Shown: positions 51,976-60,748, counted from the first letter of the stretch. The stretch is 64,000 nucleotides of DNA from Bordetella sp. BOR01 (GCF_019218885.1 NZ_JAHUWT010000001.1:434001-498000); one strand, 5' to 3'. Translations and numbers: made by a program. Notes: generated from the letters alone by a model not told the origin.

Positions 51976-52287
51976 TTAATGGCGGTGGCGGTGATGGCCG
52001 CGACCGTGTTTGCGGTAGTGCTTGTGGTGATGGCGGTCCCAATGGCGGCTGCCGCCATAGTAGTAAACCGGCGCGGGATGTACGTAGCGCGGGCGATATA
52101 CCGGCGCGGGGTGGTAATACACCGGCGGTGGCGGTGCCACGTATACCGGTGCCGGCGCCACATAAACTGGTGCGGGATACACCACACCCGGGATGCCGAT
52201 GGATACGCCGATGTCGACGCGTGCCATGGCGGCGCTCGAGATCAGCAGCCCCGCGGCACCAATGCCGGCTATGAACCATTTCTTCAT
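51976..52287 (-). CDS. Exported Pro/Val/Tyr-repeat, His-rich small protein
   Basis: A 103-residue exported protein. The signal peptide is about 22 residues (ending SSAAMA). The mature part has repeats of the type APVYVAP/PPVYYHP/HPAPVY over about residues 38-75, then a basic tail with about ten His residues in the last 25 (DRHHHKHYRKHGRGHHRHRH). The His cluster suggests metal binding, which is inference. ATG 52287 has AGGCAGG upstream. It has its own terminator. Confidence 0.75.
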   Translation of the reverse strand: MKKWFIAGIGAAGLLISSAAMARVDIGVSIGIPGVVYPAPVYVAPAPVYVAPPPPVYYHPAPVYRPRYVHPAPVYYYGGSRHWDRHHHKHYRKHGRGHHRHRH

Positions 52288-52619
52288 GTGCACCTGCCTT
52301 GCTGCGCAAGCAGCCGAGTTGATATGACGCCCACATTGTCGGGTTTTTCCCCAGGCAGAACGTCAGCGGACTTGCTGCAATAGCGACAATCCGCAACACG
52401 AGGTCCGCACCGGGCCCGCGTGCTTGCTGCGTTGCAAGATAAGCATTTATCGGGGAAGAAGGCCGACGATGTAATCGACTGAAATCGGCGGCCGCCCAGG
52501 CGGGCAGCAGGGGCCGGTTACATTCATACACCAAGCGCCGTGCCCAAGGCCCTGCATGGGGCTGCGCCGGGGCAAAGCGGGCACCGTGCGCCCACGCGGT
52601 TTGTAGATATACTTTGGCA
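52288..52619 (+). other. Gene-free stretch between two small divergent genes
   Basis: I see no convincing gene in these 332 bases on either strand. They hold the promoter of the His-rich protein on the left and a -10-like TATACT at 52608-52613 for the small gene on the right. No repeat or RNA gene stands out. Confidence 0.4.
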
Positions 52620-52622
52620 ATG
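52608..52622 (+). promoter_or_regulatory. -10 box directly before a small gene (leaderless type)
   Basis: TATACT at 52608-52613, a 6-base spacer and ATG at 52620, no Shine-Dalgarno. A weaker example of the geometry seen at hrcA and ftsK. Confidence 0.35.
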
Positions 52623-52817
52623 CACACCAAAATCCACGATCTCAAGCCTGGCTACTACTGGTACACCATGGCAAACGACCCCCTGGCCATCATCCATATT
52701 CATGATGATGGCGGGGCTACCCTGATGGGTACCGATTTCCGCATGGAAGCCCAGGGCGTAGCCGACATGATCCAGCAAGGCGAACGCTTTTTCTGGATCG
52801 ATCCGCCCGTGCTGTAG
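52620..52817 (+). CDS. Small hypothetical protein
   Basis: A 65-residue acidic soluble protein rich in aromatic and His residues (LKPGYYWYTMANDPLAIIHIHDDGGATLMGTDFRMEAQG...GERFFWIDPP). It is not recognised. The pattern of hydrophobic and aromatic positions looks like a small beta-rich domain. It converges with the GST gene, 21 bases apart. Confidence 0.65.
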   Translation: MHTKIHDLKPGYYWYTMANDPLAIIHIHDDGGATLMGTDFRMEAQGVADMIQQGERFFWIDPPVL

Positions 52818-52838
52818 CCCCTGCTGCGCCCCGATGCA

Positions 52839-53558
52839 TCAGGGGCGCGCCCAGTTCGCCAGTTCCGGATAATTCGACGGAAACAGCGCGCGCTTGGTCT
52901 CGTCGTCATTCACCCGCTTGAAGTCATGGTTCTTGCCCACCTCGCGCGCCCGGGCGGCGGCAGGGCGGGCGTCGATGGCCTGGAACCAGCGCTTGATGTT
53001 CGGATAGGCCGCCAGCGGGTCGGCTTCGCCTTTCAGTACGCGCGCGGCCCGGTCCAGCCAGCCCCAGCCCGACATGTCGGCAATCGAATAGGCATTGCCC
53101 ACGATATGCTCGCGGCCAGCCAGGTGCGTATCCAATACCCGGTAGTGGCGTTCCGCTTCGCGTCGGTAGCGGTTTGCCGCGTAATCATTGCCCTCGGGCG
53201 CCGCGAACTGGAAATGCACAGCCTGTCCTGAAAACGGCCCCAGGCCGGTACCCAGGAAAAACAGCCAGGACAGCAATTCCGGGCGGTCGGCCGGCAGCCC
53301 CATGAACTGGCCGGTTTTTTCGCCCAGGTACAACAAGATGGCGTTCGAGTCGAATACCCGCGCCTCGCCGCCGCCTGGCCCCTGCGTATCGACAATGGCC
53401 GGCACCTTGCCGTTGGGGTTGATGGCGCGAAACGCCTCTGCATGTTGCTCGCCCTTGCTGGTATCGACCGGCACCACTTCATAGGCCAGCCCCGTCTCTT
53501 CCAGGAAAAGCGCTACTTTCGCCGGGTTGGGAGTGGGATGGAAATAAAAGCGGATCAT
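52839..53558 (-). CDS. Glutathione S-transferase family protein
   Basis: A 239-residue cytosolic GST with an N-terminal thioredoxin-like domain (IRFYFHPTPNPAKVALFLEETGL; GKVPAIVD; the DSNAILLYLGEK glutathione-binding motif). An all-helical C-terminal domain contains YSIADMSGWGWL and ends with an NDDETKRALFP tail. It looks like the YghU/Ure2-like group. ATG 53558 has GGAGACTACC upstream. It is divergent from a TetR gene across a perfect palindrome, so it is probably that regulator's target. Confidence 0.92.
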   Translation of the reverse strand: MIRFYFHPTPNPAKVALFLEETGLAYEVVPVDTSKGEQHAEAFRAINPNGKVPAIVDTQGPGGGEARVFDSNAILLYLGEKTGQFMGLPADRPELLSWLFFLGTGLGPFSGQAVHFQFAAPEGNDYAANRYRREAERHYRVLDTHLAGREHIVGNAYSIADMSGWGWLDRAARVLKGEADPLAAYPNIKRWFQAIDARPAAARAREVGKNHDFKRVNDDETKRALFPSNYPELANWARP

Positions 53559-53590
53559 CGGTAGTCTCCAGGGCGCAAGGTGATGGAACG

Positions 53591-53614
53591 ATTCTAGATC
53601 GTATGATCTAGAAT
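53591..53614. promoter_or_regulatory. Perfect 24-bp palindrome, likely TetR operator
   Basis: ATTCTAGATC, four bases GTAT, then GATCTAGAAT: two 10-bp arms in perfect inverted symmetry. It sits 33 bases upstream of the GST ATG and 55 bases upstream of the TetR ATG in their divergent gap, the classic position for a shared operator. Confidence 0.75.
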
Positions 53615-53668
53615 ACGGCATGAATACTCGCACGGCAATATTCCCGGCAACTATGCAAGGACGACATC

Positions 53669-54310
53669 ATGGCCCGGCCCCGCGAATTCGATGAAGCCAG
53701 CGTGCTGGAAGCGGCGGTGGGCTGCTTCTGGGCGCGCGGCTTCGAGGCGACCTCGGTGCGCGAACTGGCCGACGCGATGGGAATCACGGGCGCCAGCCTG
53801 TACAACGCGTTCGGCGACAAGCGCGCGCTATATCGACGCGCGCTCGACCATTACGTCGAAGCCAGCTTCAGCGCGCGCGTGCAGCGCGTGCAATCCCTGC
53901 CGCCGCGCGACGCGCTGGCAGCGTTCTTTGCCGACATCGTCGAACGCTCGCTGGCCGACCGCCAGCGCAAGGGATGCATGATTATCAATTCCGCGCTGGA
54001 AGTCGCGCCGCACGACGCCGAGTTCCAGCAGGTGGTGGCCGGCGTCTTGGCCCATATCGAGGCGTTCTTCCTGCGCTGTGTCGCGGCCGGCCAGCAGGCC
54101 GGCACCATCACGGCGACCCAGCCGGCCCAGGACCTGGCCCGTTTGCTGCTAAGCGTGCTGATGGGCGTACGCGTCATGGCGCGCACGCGGCCCGAGCGCG
54201 AATTGCTGGAAGGCATGGTGCGGCCGGCGCTGGCGCTGCTGGAACCGCAGGGTTCCTGCCAGCCGAAGCCGCTGCCTGGTGCCAGGCGCCCGCGCCCGCA
54301 GCAAGCGTGA
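53669..54310 (+). CDS. TetR-family transcriptional regulator
   Basis: A 213-residue repressor. The N-terminal HTH is VLEAAVGCFWARGFEATSVRELADAMGITGASLYNAFGDKRALYRRAL, with a ligand-binding helical domain after residue about 70 (AcuR/YxaF-like, KGCMIINSALEVAPHD). It is divergent from the GST gene and likely acts on both genes through the palindrome at 53591-53614. Confidence 0.93.
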   Translation: MARPREFDEASVLEAAVGCFWARGFEATSVRELADAMGITGASLYNAFGDKRALYRRALDHYVEASFSARVQRVQSLPPRDALAAFFADIVERSLADRQRKGCMIINSALEVAPHDAEFQQVVAGVLAHIEAFFLRCVAAGQQAGTITATQPAQDLARLLLSVLMGVRVMARTRPERELLEGMVRPALALLEPQGSCQPKPLPGARRPRPQQA

Positions 54311-54350
54311 CGCCGTGCCGCATGGCCGGGCCTTGGGCCACAGCAAGGCC

Positions 54351-55055
54351 TCAGTCGGGCATGGTCTTGCCCATCAATTCGAAGATGCCGTCGATGCCGA
54401 ACTGCACTCCCATGCAGATCAGCAGGAATCCCATCACGCGCGAGACAGCATCGATACCGGATTCGCCCAGCACATGCACCACCCGTTCCGCGCTGCGCAG
54501 GCATACCCAGAACAACAGCGCCACCAATGCCGCGACACTGATCACCGCCAGGTGATGAATGGGCGCGAGCCCGCCATGGCTATGCAAGGCCGAGGCGCTG
54601 CTGACGATCAGCGCGATCGTGCCCGGCCCGGCAGTACCGGGCAAGGCCAGCGGAATGAACGCAATGTCGCGCGGCTTGGGCCGGCTTGGCCCGTGGAGAG
54701 TCTCTACATGCACGCCGGATGTGTCCGGCGCCATGTCCAGCTGTACCGAGGCTTCGTTCTGATTGGTGTCGGGAAACAGCATGCCGAAACCGATATAGGC
54801 CACGATCAGGCCGCCGGCGATGCGCAGCCCCGGAATCGATATGCCGAAGCCCGACATGATGGCGTTGCCGGCATAAAAGCACACCAGGATGATGGTGGCC
54901 ACATATACCGCGGCGCGGTCGATCTGGCGGTTGCGCTCGGCGGGGGTGTAGCCCCGGCTCAGGGCCAGCAGCAATGTGGTGCTGGTCAACGGGTTGGCCA
55001 CCGGCAGCAAGGCTACCAGGCCCAGTCCGACGTACTTCAGGTATTCGAGTATCAA
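54351..55055 (-). CDS. MarC-family inner-membrane protein
   Basis: A 234-residue membrane protein with six predicted helices. The LLPVANPLTSTTLLLALSRGYTPAERNRQIDRAA N-terminal region and LPGTAGPGTIALIVSS are diagnostic for MarC/YhgN (UPF0056). Function is unresolved; the old link to multiple antibiotic resistance was not upheld. It converges with the TetR gene. Confidence 0.92.
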   Translation of the reverse strand: MILEYLKYVGLGLVALLPVANPLTSTTLLLALSRGYTPAERNRQIDRAAVYVATIILVCFYAGNAIMSGFGISIPGLRIAGGLIVAYIGFGMLFPDTNQNEASVQLDMAPDTSGVHVETLHGPSRPKPRDIAFIPLALPGTAGPGTIALIVSSASALHSHGGLAPIHHLAVISVAALVALLFWVCLRSAERVVHVLGESGIDAVSRVMGFLLICMGVQFGIDGIFELMGKTMPD

Positions 55056-55207
55056 GCGGATCCCCTCTTGAATGCCGGCGTACGCCCGCGCCAGGCGGTG
55101 CCGGCCCGGGCATGGCGGTCATGGTAGCACTGGATGGACGGCGGGCCGCTGCCATGGCCGTAACACGGGGTCCGATATCATCCTGGCAAATCGTCAGAGA
55201 CAACAAC

Positions 55208-56416
55208 ATGGCCAATTCTGCGTTGCAAGATACCCGTGCGTGGGGCGTATTCCTGGTCTTCTTGCGCCTGGGCCTGACCTCGTTCGGCGGGCCGGTCGCC
55301 CACCTGGGCTATTTCCATGCCGAGTTCGTGGCGCGGCGACGCTGGCTCAGCGAGCGCGCTTATGCCGACCTGGTGGCGCTGTGCCAGTTCCTGCCGGGGC
55401 CGGCCAGCAGCCAGGTCGGCATGGCACTGGGCCTGTCGCGCGCCGGGTATGCGGGGGCGCTGGCTGCCTGGGCGGGCTTCACGCTGCCCTCGGCCATTGC
55501 GCTGGTGCTGTTCGCGCTGGGCATCGCGCATTTCGGGCAGGCGCTGGCGCCCGGGGCCTTGCATGGCCTGAAAGTGGTGGCCGTGGCCGTGGTGGCGCAG
55601 GCGGTCTGGAACATGGCCCGCAGCCTGTGCACTGACGCGCGGCGCATCGGCATCATGGTTGCGGCCGCATGCGCGGCCATATTCCTGCCTTACGCCTGGG
55701 CACAGGTCGCGGTCCTGGTCGTCGCCTGCGTGGCCGGCATGCTATGCCTGTCGCAAGCTCGCCAGGTGTTGCACGAGCCCCTGCCCATGGGCGTCGGGCG
55801 CCGTGCCGGCGCGGCCTGGCTGGCGCTGTTCGGGGTCCTGCTGGCCGGTCTGCCGCTGGCCGCCGCCGTATTCCCCAGCCATGCCCTGGCGCTGGTGGAT
55901 GCCTTTTACCGGGCCGGTTCATTGGTGTTCGGCGGCGGTCATGTCGTCCTGCCGTTGCTGCAGGCCGAAGTCGTGCCGCCGGGGTGGGTCGACAACGACA
56001 TATTCCTGGCCGGTTATGGCGCAGCCCAGGCCGTGCCGGGGCCCTTGTTCACCTTTGCTGCATTCCTGGGCGCCTCATTGCAAGGCCATCCCTCGGGCTG
56101 GGTGGGCGGCATGCTGTGCCTGGCGGCGATTTTCTTGCCGTCGTTCCTGCTCGTGGCGGGCGCCTTGCCGTTCTGGGAAACACTGCGGCGCGGTGCCCGC
56201 GCACAGTCGGCGCTGGCCGGGATCAATGCTGCGGTAGTGGGCCTGCTGGTGGCGGCCTTGTACCACCCCGTCTGGACCAGCGCGATCCTGCGGCCGCAGG
56301 ATTTCGCCCTGGCCTTGCTGGCCCTGGCGTCGCTGATGGTCTGGAGGCTGCCCGCGTGGCTGGTGGTGGCCGGCTGCGCGGCGGCGGGGGCGCTATTGGC
56401 AGCCTTCCCGGCCTGA
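55208..56416 (+). CDS. chrA: Chromate transporter (ChrA, two-domain CHR family)
   Basis: A 402-residue inner-membrane protein with about ten to twelve helices in two homologous halves. The CHR motifs are LTSFGGPVAHLGYFHAEFV (residues about 23-41) in half one and LVFGGGHVVLPLLQAEVV in half two, with PGPASSQVGMALG and PGPLFTFAAFLGA following. Long-chain CHR proteins export chromate or related oxyanions. There is no ChrB regulator nearby. It has no strong ribosome site. Confidence 0.88.
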   Translation: MANSALQDTRAWGVFLVFLRLGLTSFGGPVAHLGYFHAEFVARRRWLSERAYADLVALCQFLPGPASSQVGMALGLSRAGYAGALAAWAGFTLPSAIALVLFALGIAHFGQALAPGALHGLKVVAVAVVAQAVWNMARSLCTDARRIGIMVAAACAAIFLPYAWAQVAVLVVACVAGMLCLSQARQVLHEPLPMGVGRRAGAAWLALFGVLLAGLPLAAAVFPSHALALVDAFYRAGSLVFGGGHVVLPLLQAEVVPPGWVDNDIFLAGYGAAQAVPGPLFTFAAFLGASLQGHPSGWVGGMLCLAAIFLPSFLLVAGALPFWETLRRGARAQSALAGINAAVVGLLVAALYHPVWTSAILRPQDFALALLALASLMVWRLPAWLVVAGCAAAGALLAAFPA

Positions 56417-56445
56417 TGTGCATTGGGCCGGCCATCCGGCGTCGG

Positions 56446-57840
56446 CTACGCCGCGGCGATGGGCGGGTTGCGCGGGAAATGCAGCCGTACGCAAAGTCCG
56501 GGCTCGGCGTTGCTCAGTTCCAGGTGCCCGCCATGCAGCCTGGCGATGGCGATGACGGTGGCCAGGCCCAGGCCGTAGCCGGGCACATGGCGATGGGCGC
56601 GGTAGAAGCGTTCGCCGATGCGGTTCATTTTTTCCGGTGGGATGCCAGGGCCGTTGTCGCTGACGGTCAAGCGGGTTTCCCGTGCGGTCTGCAGGGTTTC
56701 GATGCGGATGCGTGCCGTATCGCCCGCGTACTTCAAGGCGTTGTCCACCAGCGTGGCGATGGCCCCGGCCAATAGGTCGGGGTCGCCCAGCAGGGGGGCG
56801 GCACCGTCGCCGTGAAAGCTCAGTTCCGCGTGCTGGTCTTCGGCCACGGCTTCATATAACTCGGCGACATCACGGGCGATCACGTCCAGGCGCACGGGCT
56901 CGAAATGCTTGCGCCGCGTGCCGGATTCCAGTTCGGCGATCTGCAGCAGTTTTTCCGATACTTTCACCAGGTCTTCCAGTTCGGCCGACAGGCAGTCGAC
57001 ACGCGCCCGGATGTCTTCGCGCGTATCCCGGTCCCAGTCGATGCTGCGCAGGCGCACCAGCATGCGGGTCAGCGGCGTGCGCAGTTGGTGCGCGACGGCA
57101 TCCGACACATTGCGTACCCCGTGCATCAGCAATTCGATGCGGTCCAGCATGCGATTGATGTCGCTCGACAGCAGCGCGAACTCGTCTTGCCTGGGGTGTG
57201 CCGGGATGCGCTGGCCCAGTTCGCCGGCACCGATCTGCGCCGCCGTGCGCCGGATGACCTCGACGCGGCGCTGCAATACGCGCCGGAACAGTACTGCGCC
57301 CAGCAATACCAGCAGCGCAATGACGCCCGTGGCCGCCAGGCTGACTTTCTTGATCAGGTCGGTCAGTTCATACAGGTCGCGCAGGTCGTGGCCGATGATC
57401 AGTGTCGAGCCGTCGCGCAGCCGGCGTGCCACCAGGTAGCCATGCACTGGCTTGCCCCGCAGCTGCACCGAGCGCATGACGCCGCTGCCATTCAAGGGCG
57501 CGTCGGAAGGATCCCAGGCAATATTGCCCACCAGCATGCGGCCCACCGGATCCAGCAGCATGAACATTTCCGTGTCCGTATTGACGTGATCTGCCATCTC
57601 TAGCGATATCTCGCGCGCCAGGCCCGCCAGTCCACCCTGTTCGAAATGGGCATTCATGCGCTGCGCGGTGATCTGCACCTGGCGCGAGAATTGCGATTCC
57701 AGGATCTTCACGCTCTGGTAATAGACGAAAAACAGCGACACCAGCGAAGTCAGCAGCGCCAGGATGCTGTAGTTGAGCGTCAGGCGAAACGCCACCGAGC
57801 TCCAGATGGTGCGTAGCCAGCGTCCCATGCCGCCCATCAT
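56446..57840 (-). CDS. Sensor histidine kinase
   Basis: A 464-residue inner-membrane kinase. Transmembrane helices lie at about residues 17-41 and 166-185, enclosing a periplasmic sensor domain of about 125 residues. A HAMP domain comes next, then the H-box with His251 (AVAHQLRTPLTR; Gln replaces the usual Glu after His). The N-box (LVDNALKYAG) and G-box (DNGPGIP) complete the ATPase. It overlaps the response regulator stop by four bases. Signal unknown. Confidence 0.94.
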   Translation of the reverse strand: MMGGMGRWLRTIWSSVAFRLTLNYSILALLTSLVSLFFVYYQSVKILESQFSRQVQITAQRMNAHFEQGGLAGLAREISLEMADHVNTDTEMFMLLDPVGRMLVGNIAWDPSDAPLNGSGVMRSVQLRGKPVHGYLVARRLRDGSTLIIGHDLRDLYELTDLIKKVSLAATGVIALLVLLGAVLFRRVLQRRVEVIRRTAAQIGAGELGQRIPAHPRQDEFALLSSDINRMLDRIELLMHGVRNVSDAVAHQLRTPLTRMLVRLRSIDWDRDTREDIRARVDCLSAELEDLVKVSEKLLQIAELESGTRRKHFEPVRLDVIARDVAELYEAVAEDQHAELSFHGDGAAPLLGDPDLLAGAIATLVDNALKYAGDTARIRIETLQTARETRLTVSDNGPGIPPEKMNRIGERFYRAHRHVPGYGLGLATVIAIARLHGGHLELSNAEPGLCVRLHFPRNPPIAAA

Positions 57841-58544
57841 GGACGGTCCCGGCCGCCTGTATCGGCCTGCGCCGACAATCGGTAGCCCACGCCGCGCACG
57901 GTATGGATCAGCGGCACGTCGCCATCGGTATCGATCTTCTGGCGCAACCGGCTGATATGCACATCGATGACATTGGTCTGCGGATCGTAGTGATACCCCC
58001 AGACCGTGGCCAGCAGCATGGTACGGGTCAGCACCTGGCCGGCGTTGTTCATCATGTAAGCCAGCAGCTTGTACTCGCGCGGCTGCAGCGCTATTTGCCG
58101 GTTGCCGCGCATGACCTGGCCGCTGACCAGGTCCAGCGACAGGTCGGCAACCGTAAGCTGGCGCTGCTCATAGCCGGACGACGAGCGGCGGATCAGCGCC
58201 TCGACGCGCGCGGCCAGTTCCGGGAACGCAAAGGGCTTGGTCAGGTAGTCGTCGCCGCCGGCCTTCAGGCCGCGCACGCGCTCGTCCAGCGCGGTCAGGG
58301 CGCTGAGCACCAGTACTGGCGTCTTGCGGCCGAGGGCGCGCAACGACCACAAAATCGACAGCCCGTCGACATCATTGGGTAGCATGCGGTCCAGAATGAT
58401 GGCATCCCAATGCTCGGTGGTGGCCCGCTGCAGCGCGGTCGGCCCATCCATGGTGATGACCGGGTCATAGCCCAGTTCTTTCAGCCCGTTGGCAATGTAG
58501 CGGGCATTATCGGCATCGTCTTCGACGATCAGGCAGCGCCACAT
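57837..58544 (-). CDS. OmpR-family response regulator (paralogue 1, with kinase)
   Basis: A 235-residue regulator. The receiver has phospho-acceptor Asp52 (IILDRMLPNDVDG), acidic pair Asp9/Asp10 and Lys103 (YLTKPFAFPELAARVEALIRR). The C-terminal winged helix is LSLDLVSG...LQPREYKLLAYMMNN, ending HISRLRQKIDTDG...VRGVGYRLSA. ATG 58544 follows GGGAGGTAATC. It is co-translated with the kinase downstream. It is about 86% identical to the regulator at 60867-61577. Confidence 0.95.
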   Translation of the reverse strand: MWRCLIVEDDADNARYIANGLKELGYDPVITMDGPTALQRATTEHWDAIILDRMLPNDVDGLSILWSLRALGRKTPVLVLSALTALDERVRGLKAGGDDYLTKPFAFPELAARVEALIRRSSSGYEQRQLTVADLSLDLVSGQVMRGNRQIALQPREYKLLAYMMNNAGQVLTRTMLLATVWGYHYDPQTNVIDVHISRLRQKIDTDGDVPLIHTVRGVGYRLSAQADTGGRDRP

Positions 58545-58639
58545 GATTACCTCCCGGGATAGGCTGGGTCCGTAGCGGCGCATTCTAGCCCAGCCCAGGG
58601 GCGTTCCTGGTCGGGGAGATCCGTAACATTACCAATAAT

Positions 58640-58654
58640 TAATGATTTGTTAAT
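58640..58654. promoter_or_regulatory. Direct-repeat site upstream of response regulator 1
   Basis: TAATGATTTGTTAAT: two TAAT half-sites 11 bases apart, the spacing typical of OmpR/PhoB-type tandem sites. It matches the site at 61671-61685 upstream of the paralogous regulator in 12 of 15 positions. It lies between the regulator and the divergent MarR gene in an AT-rich patch. Confidence 0.5.
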
Positions 58655-58693
58655 GCCGCGCGGTACCCTGGCATGCGTACCATTTGCAGGGTA

Positions 58694-59137
58694 ATGGATG
58701 CACTGACGCTACCGACTTCCCACGCCCGCGACCCGGTCCGGGCATTGCAGCCCGCGGATTTTGCCGTACTGGCAGACTTTCGCCACGAACTGCGCCGCTT
58801 CGCCTTGTTCAGCGAAGCCGAGGCGCAAGCCCAGGGCTTGGCGCCGCAGCAGCATCAGGCATTGCTGGCGGTCAAGGCCAGTACCGATTTGCCAACCGTA
58901 ACCGAATTGGCGCAGCGACTTTGCATCAAGTCACATAGCGCGGCCGAGCTGGTCAGCAGGTTGGTGCAGATGGGCATGCTGGCTCGCAAAGCCGATCCTG
59001 ACGACGGCCGGCGTGTCTTGCTCAAGTTGACACCGCAAGCCGAACACACGCTGGACGCCCTGTCCACGGTGCACCTGGAACAACTGCAGAATATCCGGCC
59101 ACTGCTGGAAGGCCTGCTGCAGAAATTCGGCGGTTGA
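58694..59137 (+). CDS. MarR-family transcriptional regulator
   Basis: A 147-residue regulator (154 if started at 58673). The winged helix includes LPTVTELAQRLCIKSHSAAELVSRLVQMGMLARKADPDDGRRVLLKLT, the MarR recognition helix and wing. It is divergent from the response regulator gene; a shared control region lies between them. Ligand unknown. Confidence 0.92.
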   Translation: MDALTLPTSHARDPVRALQPADFAVLADFRHELRRFALFSEAEAQAQGLAPQQHQALLAVKASTDLPTVTELAQRLCIKSHSAAELVSRLVQMGMLARKADPDDGRRVLLKLTPQAEHTLDALSTVHLEQLQNIRPLLEGLLQKFGG

Positions 59138-59172
59138 ACCTGGAAAGGCCTGCGGGCGCCGCTTGCCCGGGG

Positions 59173-59229
59173 TCAGAACTGCTGGACCAGCCAGTCCAGC
59201 AGCCACACGATGTCGTAAAGAAGTTGCAT
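59173..59229 (-). CDS. Possible 18-residue hydrophobic micro-peptide
   Basis: ATG at 59229 opens an 18-codon frame reading MQLLYDIVWLLDWLVQQF. It is an amphipathic, Trp- and Leu-rich helix in the 164-base gap between the MarR and nucleotidyltransferase genes. No clear ribosome site precedes it. An inverted repeat (59179-59187 with 59194-59202) lies at its end. It is very tentative. Confidence 0.15.
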   Translation of the reverse strand: MQLLYDIVWLLDWLVQQF

Positions 59230-59301
59230 GGATCTTCAGTTTGGTGGTGGACACGGCTTGCGCTTGCCATAAGAATACGTCGAACCGACAGGCCGACGAG
59301 C

Positions 59302-60036
59302 ATGATCAAGCCCACCCGAACCCAAGCCCTGAATATTATCCGGACAGTTATCGCATCCCGCTACCAGGACGCAGCCTATGCGTTTGTTGCGGGTTCGATA
59401 ATGCGGGGCGAGGGCACGTACCTGTCCGATATCGATGTGGTCATCGTCTACGACCGTATCGACGCTGCCTGGCGTGAAGCCTTCATGGCCGATGGCGTCC
59501 CGGTAGAGACATTCGTACATGACCCGCATACGCTGGCCTGGTTCGTCAAAGACGACGTGGCACGCGGCCGTCCCAGCTTGCTGAACATGATCGCCGAAGG
59601 TGTCGTCATCGGCGACACGCGCCGTGCCCGCACCCTGCAGCAGGACATTGCCCGGCAACTGGCCCAGGGGCCGCCCGCCATGGCGCTGGCGCAGCTCGAC
59701 AGCCTGCGGTACGAGATCACCGATGCCATTGACGACCTGCGTGGCGAGCGCAGCGCCAGCGAAATCATGGCCATCGGCGCCATGCTGCACCCCCGCCTGG
59801 TTGAACTGAGCCTGCGTGGGCGTGGCCGCTGGACCGGCACGGGCAAATGGGTGCCGCGGCTGCTGGCAGCAGTCGATGGCGACCTGGCCGCCCGATATGA
59901 CCAGGCCTTCGGCGCACTGTTCACCTCGGGAGCCTGCCACGCCGTCATTGCACTCGCCGAAGGCGAGCTGGCATCGTACGGCGGGCCGCTGTTCGATGGC
60001 GATCGCCGCGTCGCGCCTGCTTCGTCGCGGATCTAG
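59302..60036 (+). CDS. Nucleotidyltransferase-domain protein
   Basis: A 244-residue protein with an N-terminal nucleotidyltransferase domain. The motif is FVAGSIMRGEGTYLSDIDVVIVYD, that is GS followed by DxD, the two metal-binding Asp residues of pol-beta-like enzymes. A helical C-terminal part follows. It resembles stand-alone nucleotidyltransferases of aminoglycoside-modifying or MNT type, but the substrate is unknown and no HEPN partner is encoded next to it. Confidence 0.82.
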   Translation: MIKPTRTQALNIIRTVIASRYQDAAYAFVAGSIMRGEGTYLSDIDVVIVYDRIDAAWREAFMADGVPVETFVHDPHTLAWFVKDDVARGRPSLLNMIAEGVVIGDTRRARTLQQDIARQLAQGPPAMALAQLDSLRYEITDAIDDLRGERSASEIMAIGAMLHPRLVELSLRGRGRWTGTGKWVPRLLAAVDGDLAARYDQAFGALFTSGACHAVIALAEGELASYGGPLFDGDRRVAPASSRI

Positions 60037-60043
60037 GTTCTGT

Positions 60044-60748
60044 TCAACCGGCCCGTGCACGGCTGCTGGTCGCGCGAACTGGCCCTGCCGCCATGCAATG
60101 AGAAACGGCCTCGCCCGGATCCAGGCAGCCTTCGGTCAGCGACGAACGCGCCAGGGTGTCGACCGGAATCCACAGGTGTTCCTGGACGACTTTGCGAACC
60201 AGGGCCTGGAAGCGCGGCGGCGTGTCGTCGGGCAGCACGATGCCGGTAACCAATTCACGCGTATCGACCAGCACGGGCAACCCGGAATCGCCGGCGCGTG
60301 ATGCGGCATTGCCCAGCAGCGAGAAGACGGCAATCCCGGGCCGGGCGGCCATTGCGTCGCTGCGGTCCACTTCGCTGATGTACAGATCGTGGTTGCCCAG
60401 CGACAAGGCATCGGCCAGCGTGCCCACGGTCGACACAATGCCAACCTGCGGAGCCTGCTGATCATGGCCAGGCAGGGTGGGCCAGCATCGTCCGTGCGTG
60501 AGCGCCCACCATTGCAGGGCAATGCCTCGTTGCCCCGATACACGGGGTGGCGATGCGCAGGATGGGCCTGAGCCCGTTTGCCGCCGCAGCTTCCTGGCCG
60601 CACACAACAAGGCCTTGTGCTGCGCGCGATCGGCGGGCGCGAACATATATTGGCTGAACTTCAGTAGCGCCACCAAATCGTGGAAGCTCAGATATTGAAG
60701 CAGCGCTTGCTGGGGGACGAGACGGCTGCTGATATAAGCATGGCCCAT
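60044..60748 (-). CDS. Hypothetical protein, unrecognised
   Basis: A 234-residue protein that I do not recognise. ATG 60748 has GAGGT eight bases upstream, which favours it over the earlier start at 60796. It has no signal peptide or membrane segment. The N-terminal third is basic and Gln/Arg-rich, and the C-terminal part has YISEVDRSDAMAARPGIAVFSLLGN and LVDTRELVTGIVLPDDTPPRFQALV. It lies just downstream of the orphan response regulator, where a kinase would be expected. It may be a degenerate or fast-evolving gene. Confidence 0.5.
   Translation of the reverse strand: MGHAYISSRLVPQQALLQYLSFHDLVALLKFSQYMFAPADRAQHKALLCAARKLRRQTGSGPSCASPPRVSGQRGIALQWWALTHGRCWPTLPGHDQQAPQVGIVSTVGTLADALSLGNHDLYISEVDRSDAMAARPGIAVFSLLGNAASRAGDSGLPVLVDTRELVTGIVLPDDTPPRFQALVRKVVQEHLWIPVDTLARSSLTEGCLDPGEAVSHCMAAGPVRATSSRARAG

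Noticed and set aside
59302-60748. Nucleotidyltransferase plus unknown gene as an MNT/HEPN toxin-antitoxin pair
   Set aside because: The two genes are convergent, not an operon. The unknown protein shows no HEPN Rx4-6H motif, and the nucleotidyltransferase is much longer than MNT antitoxins.
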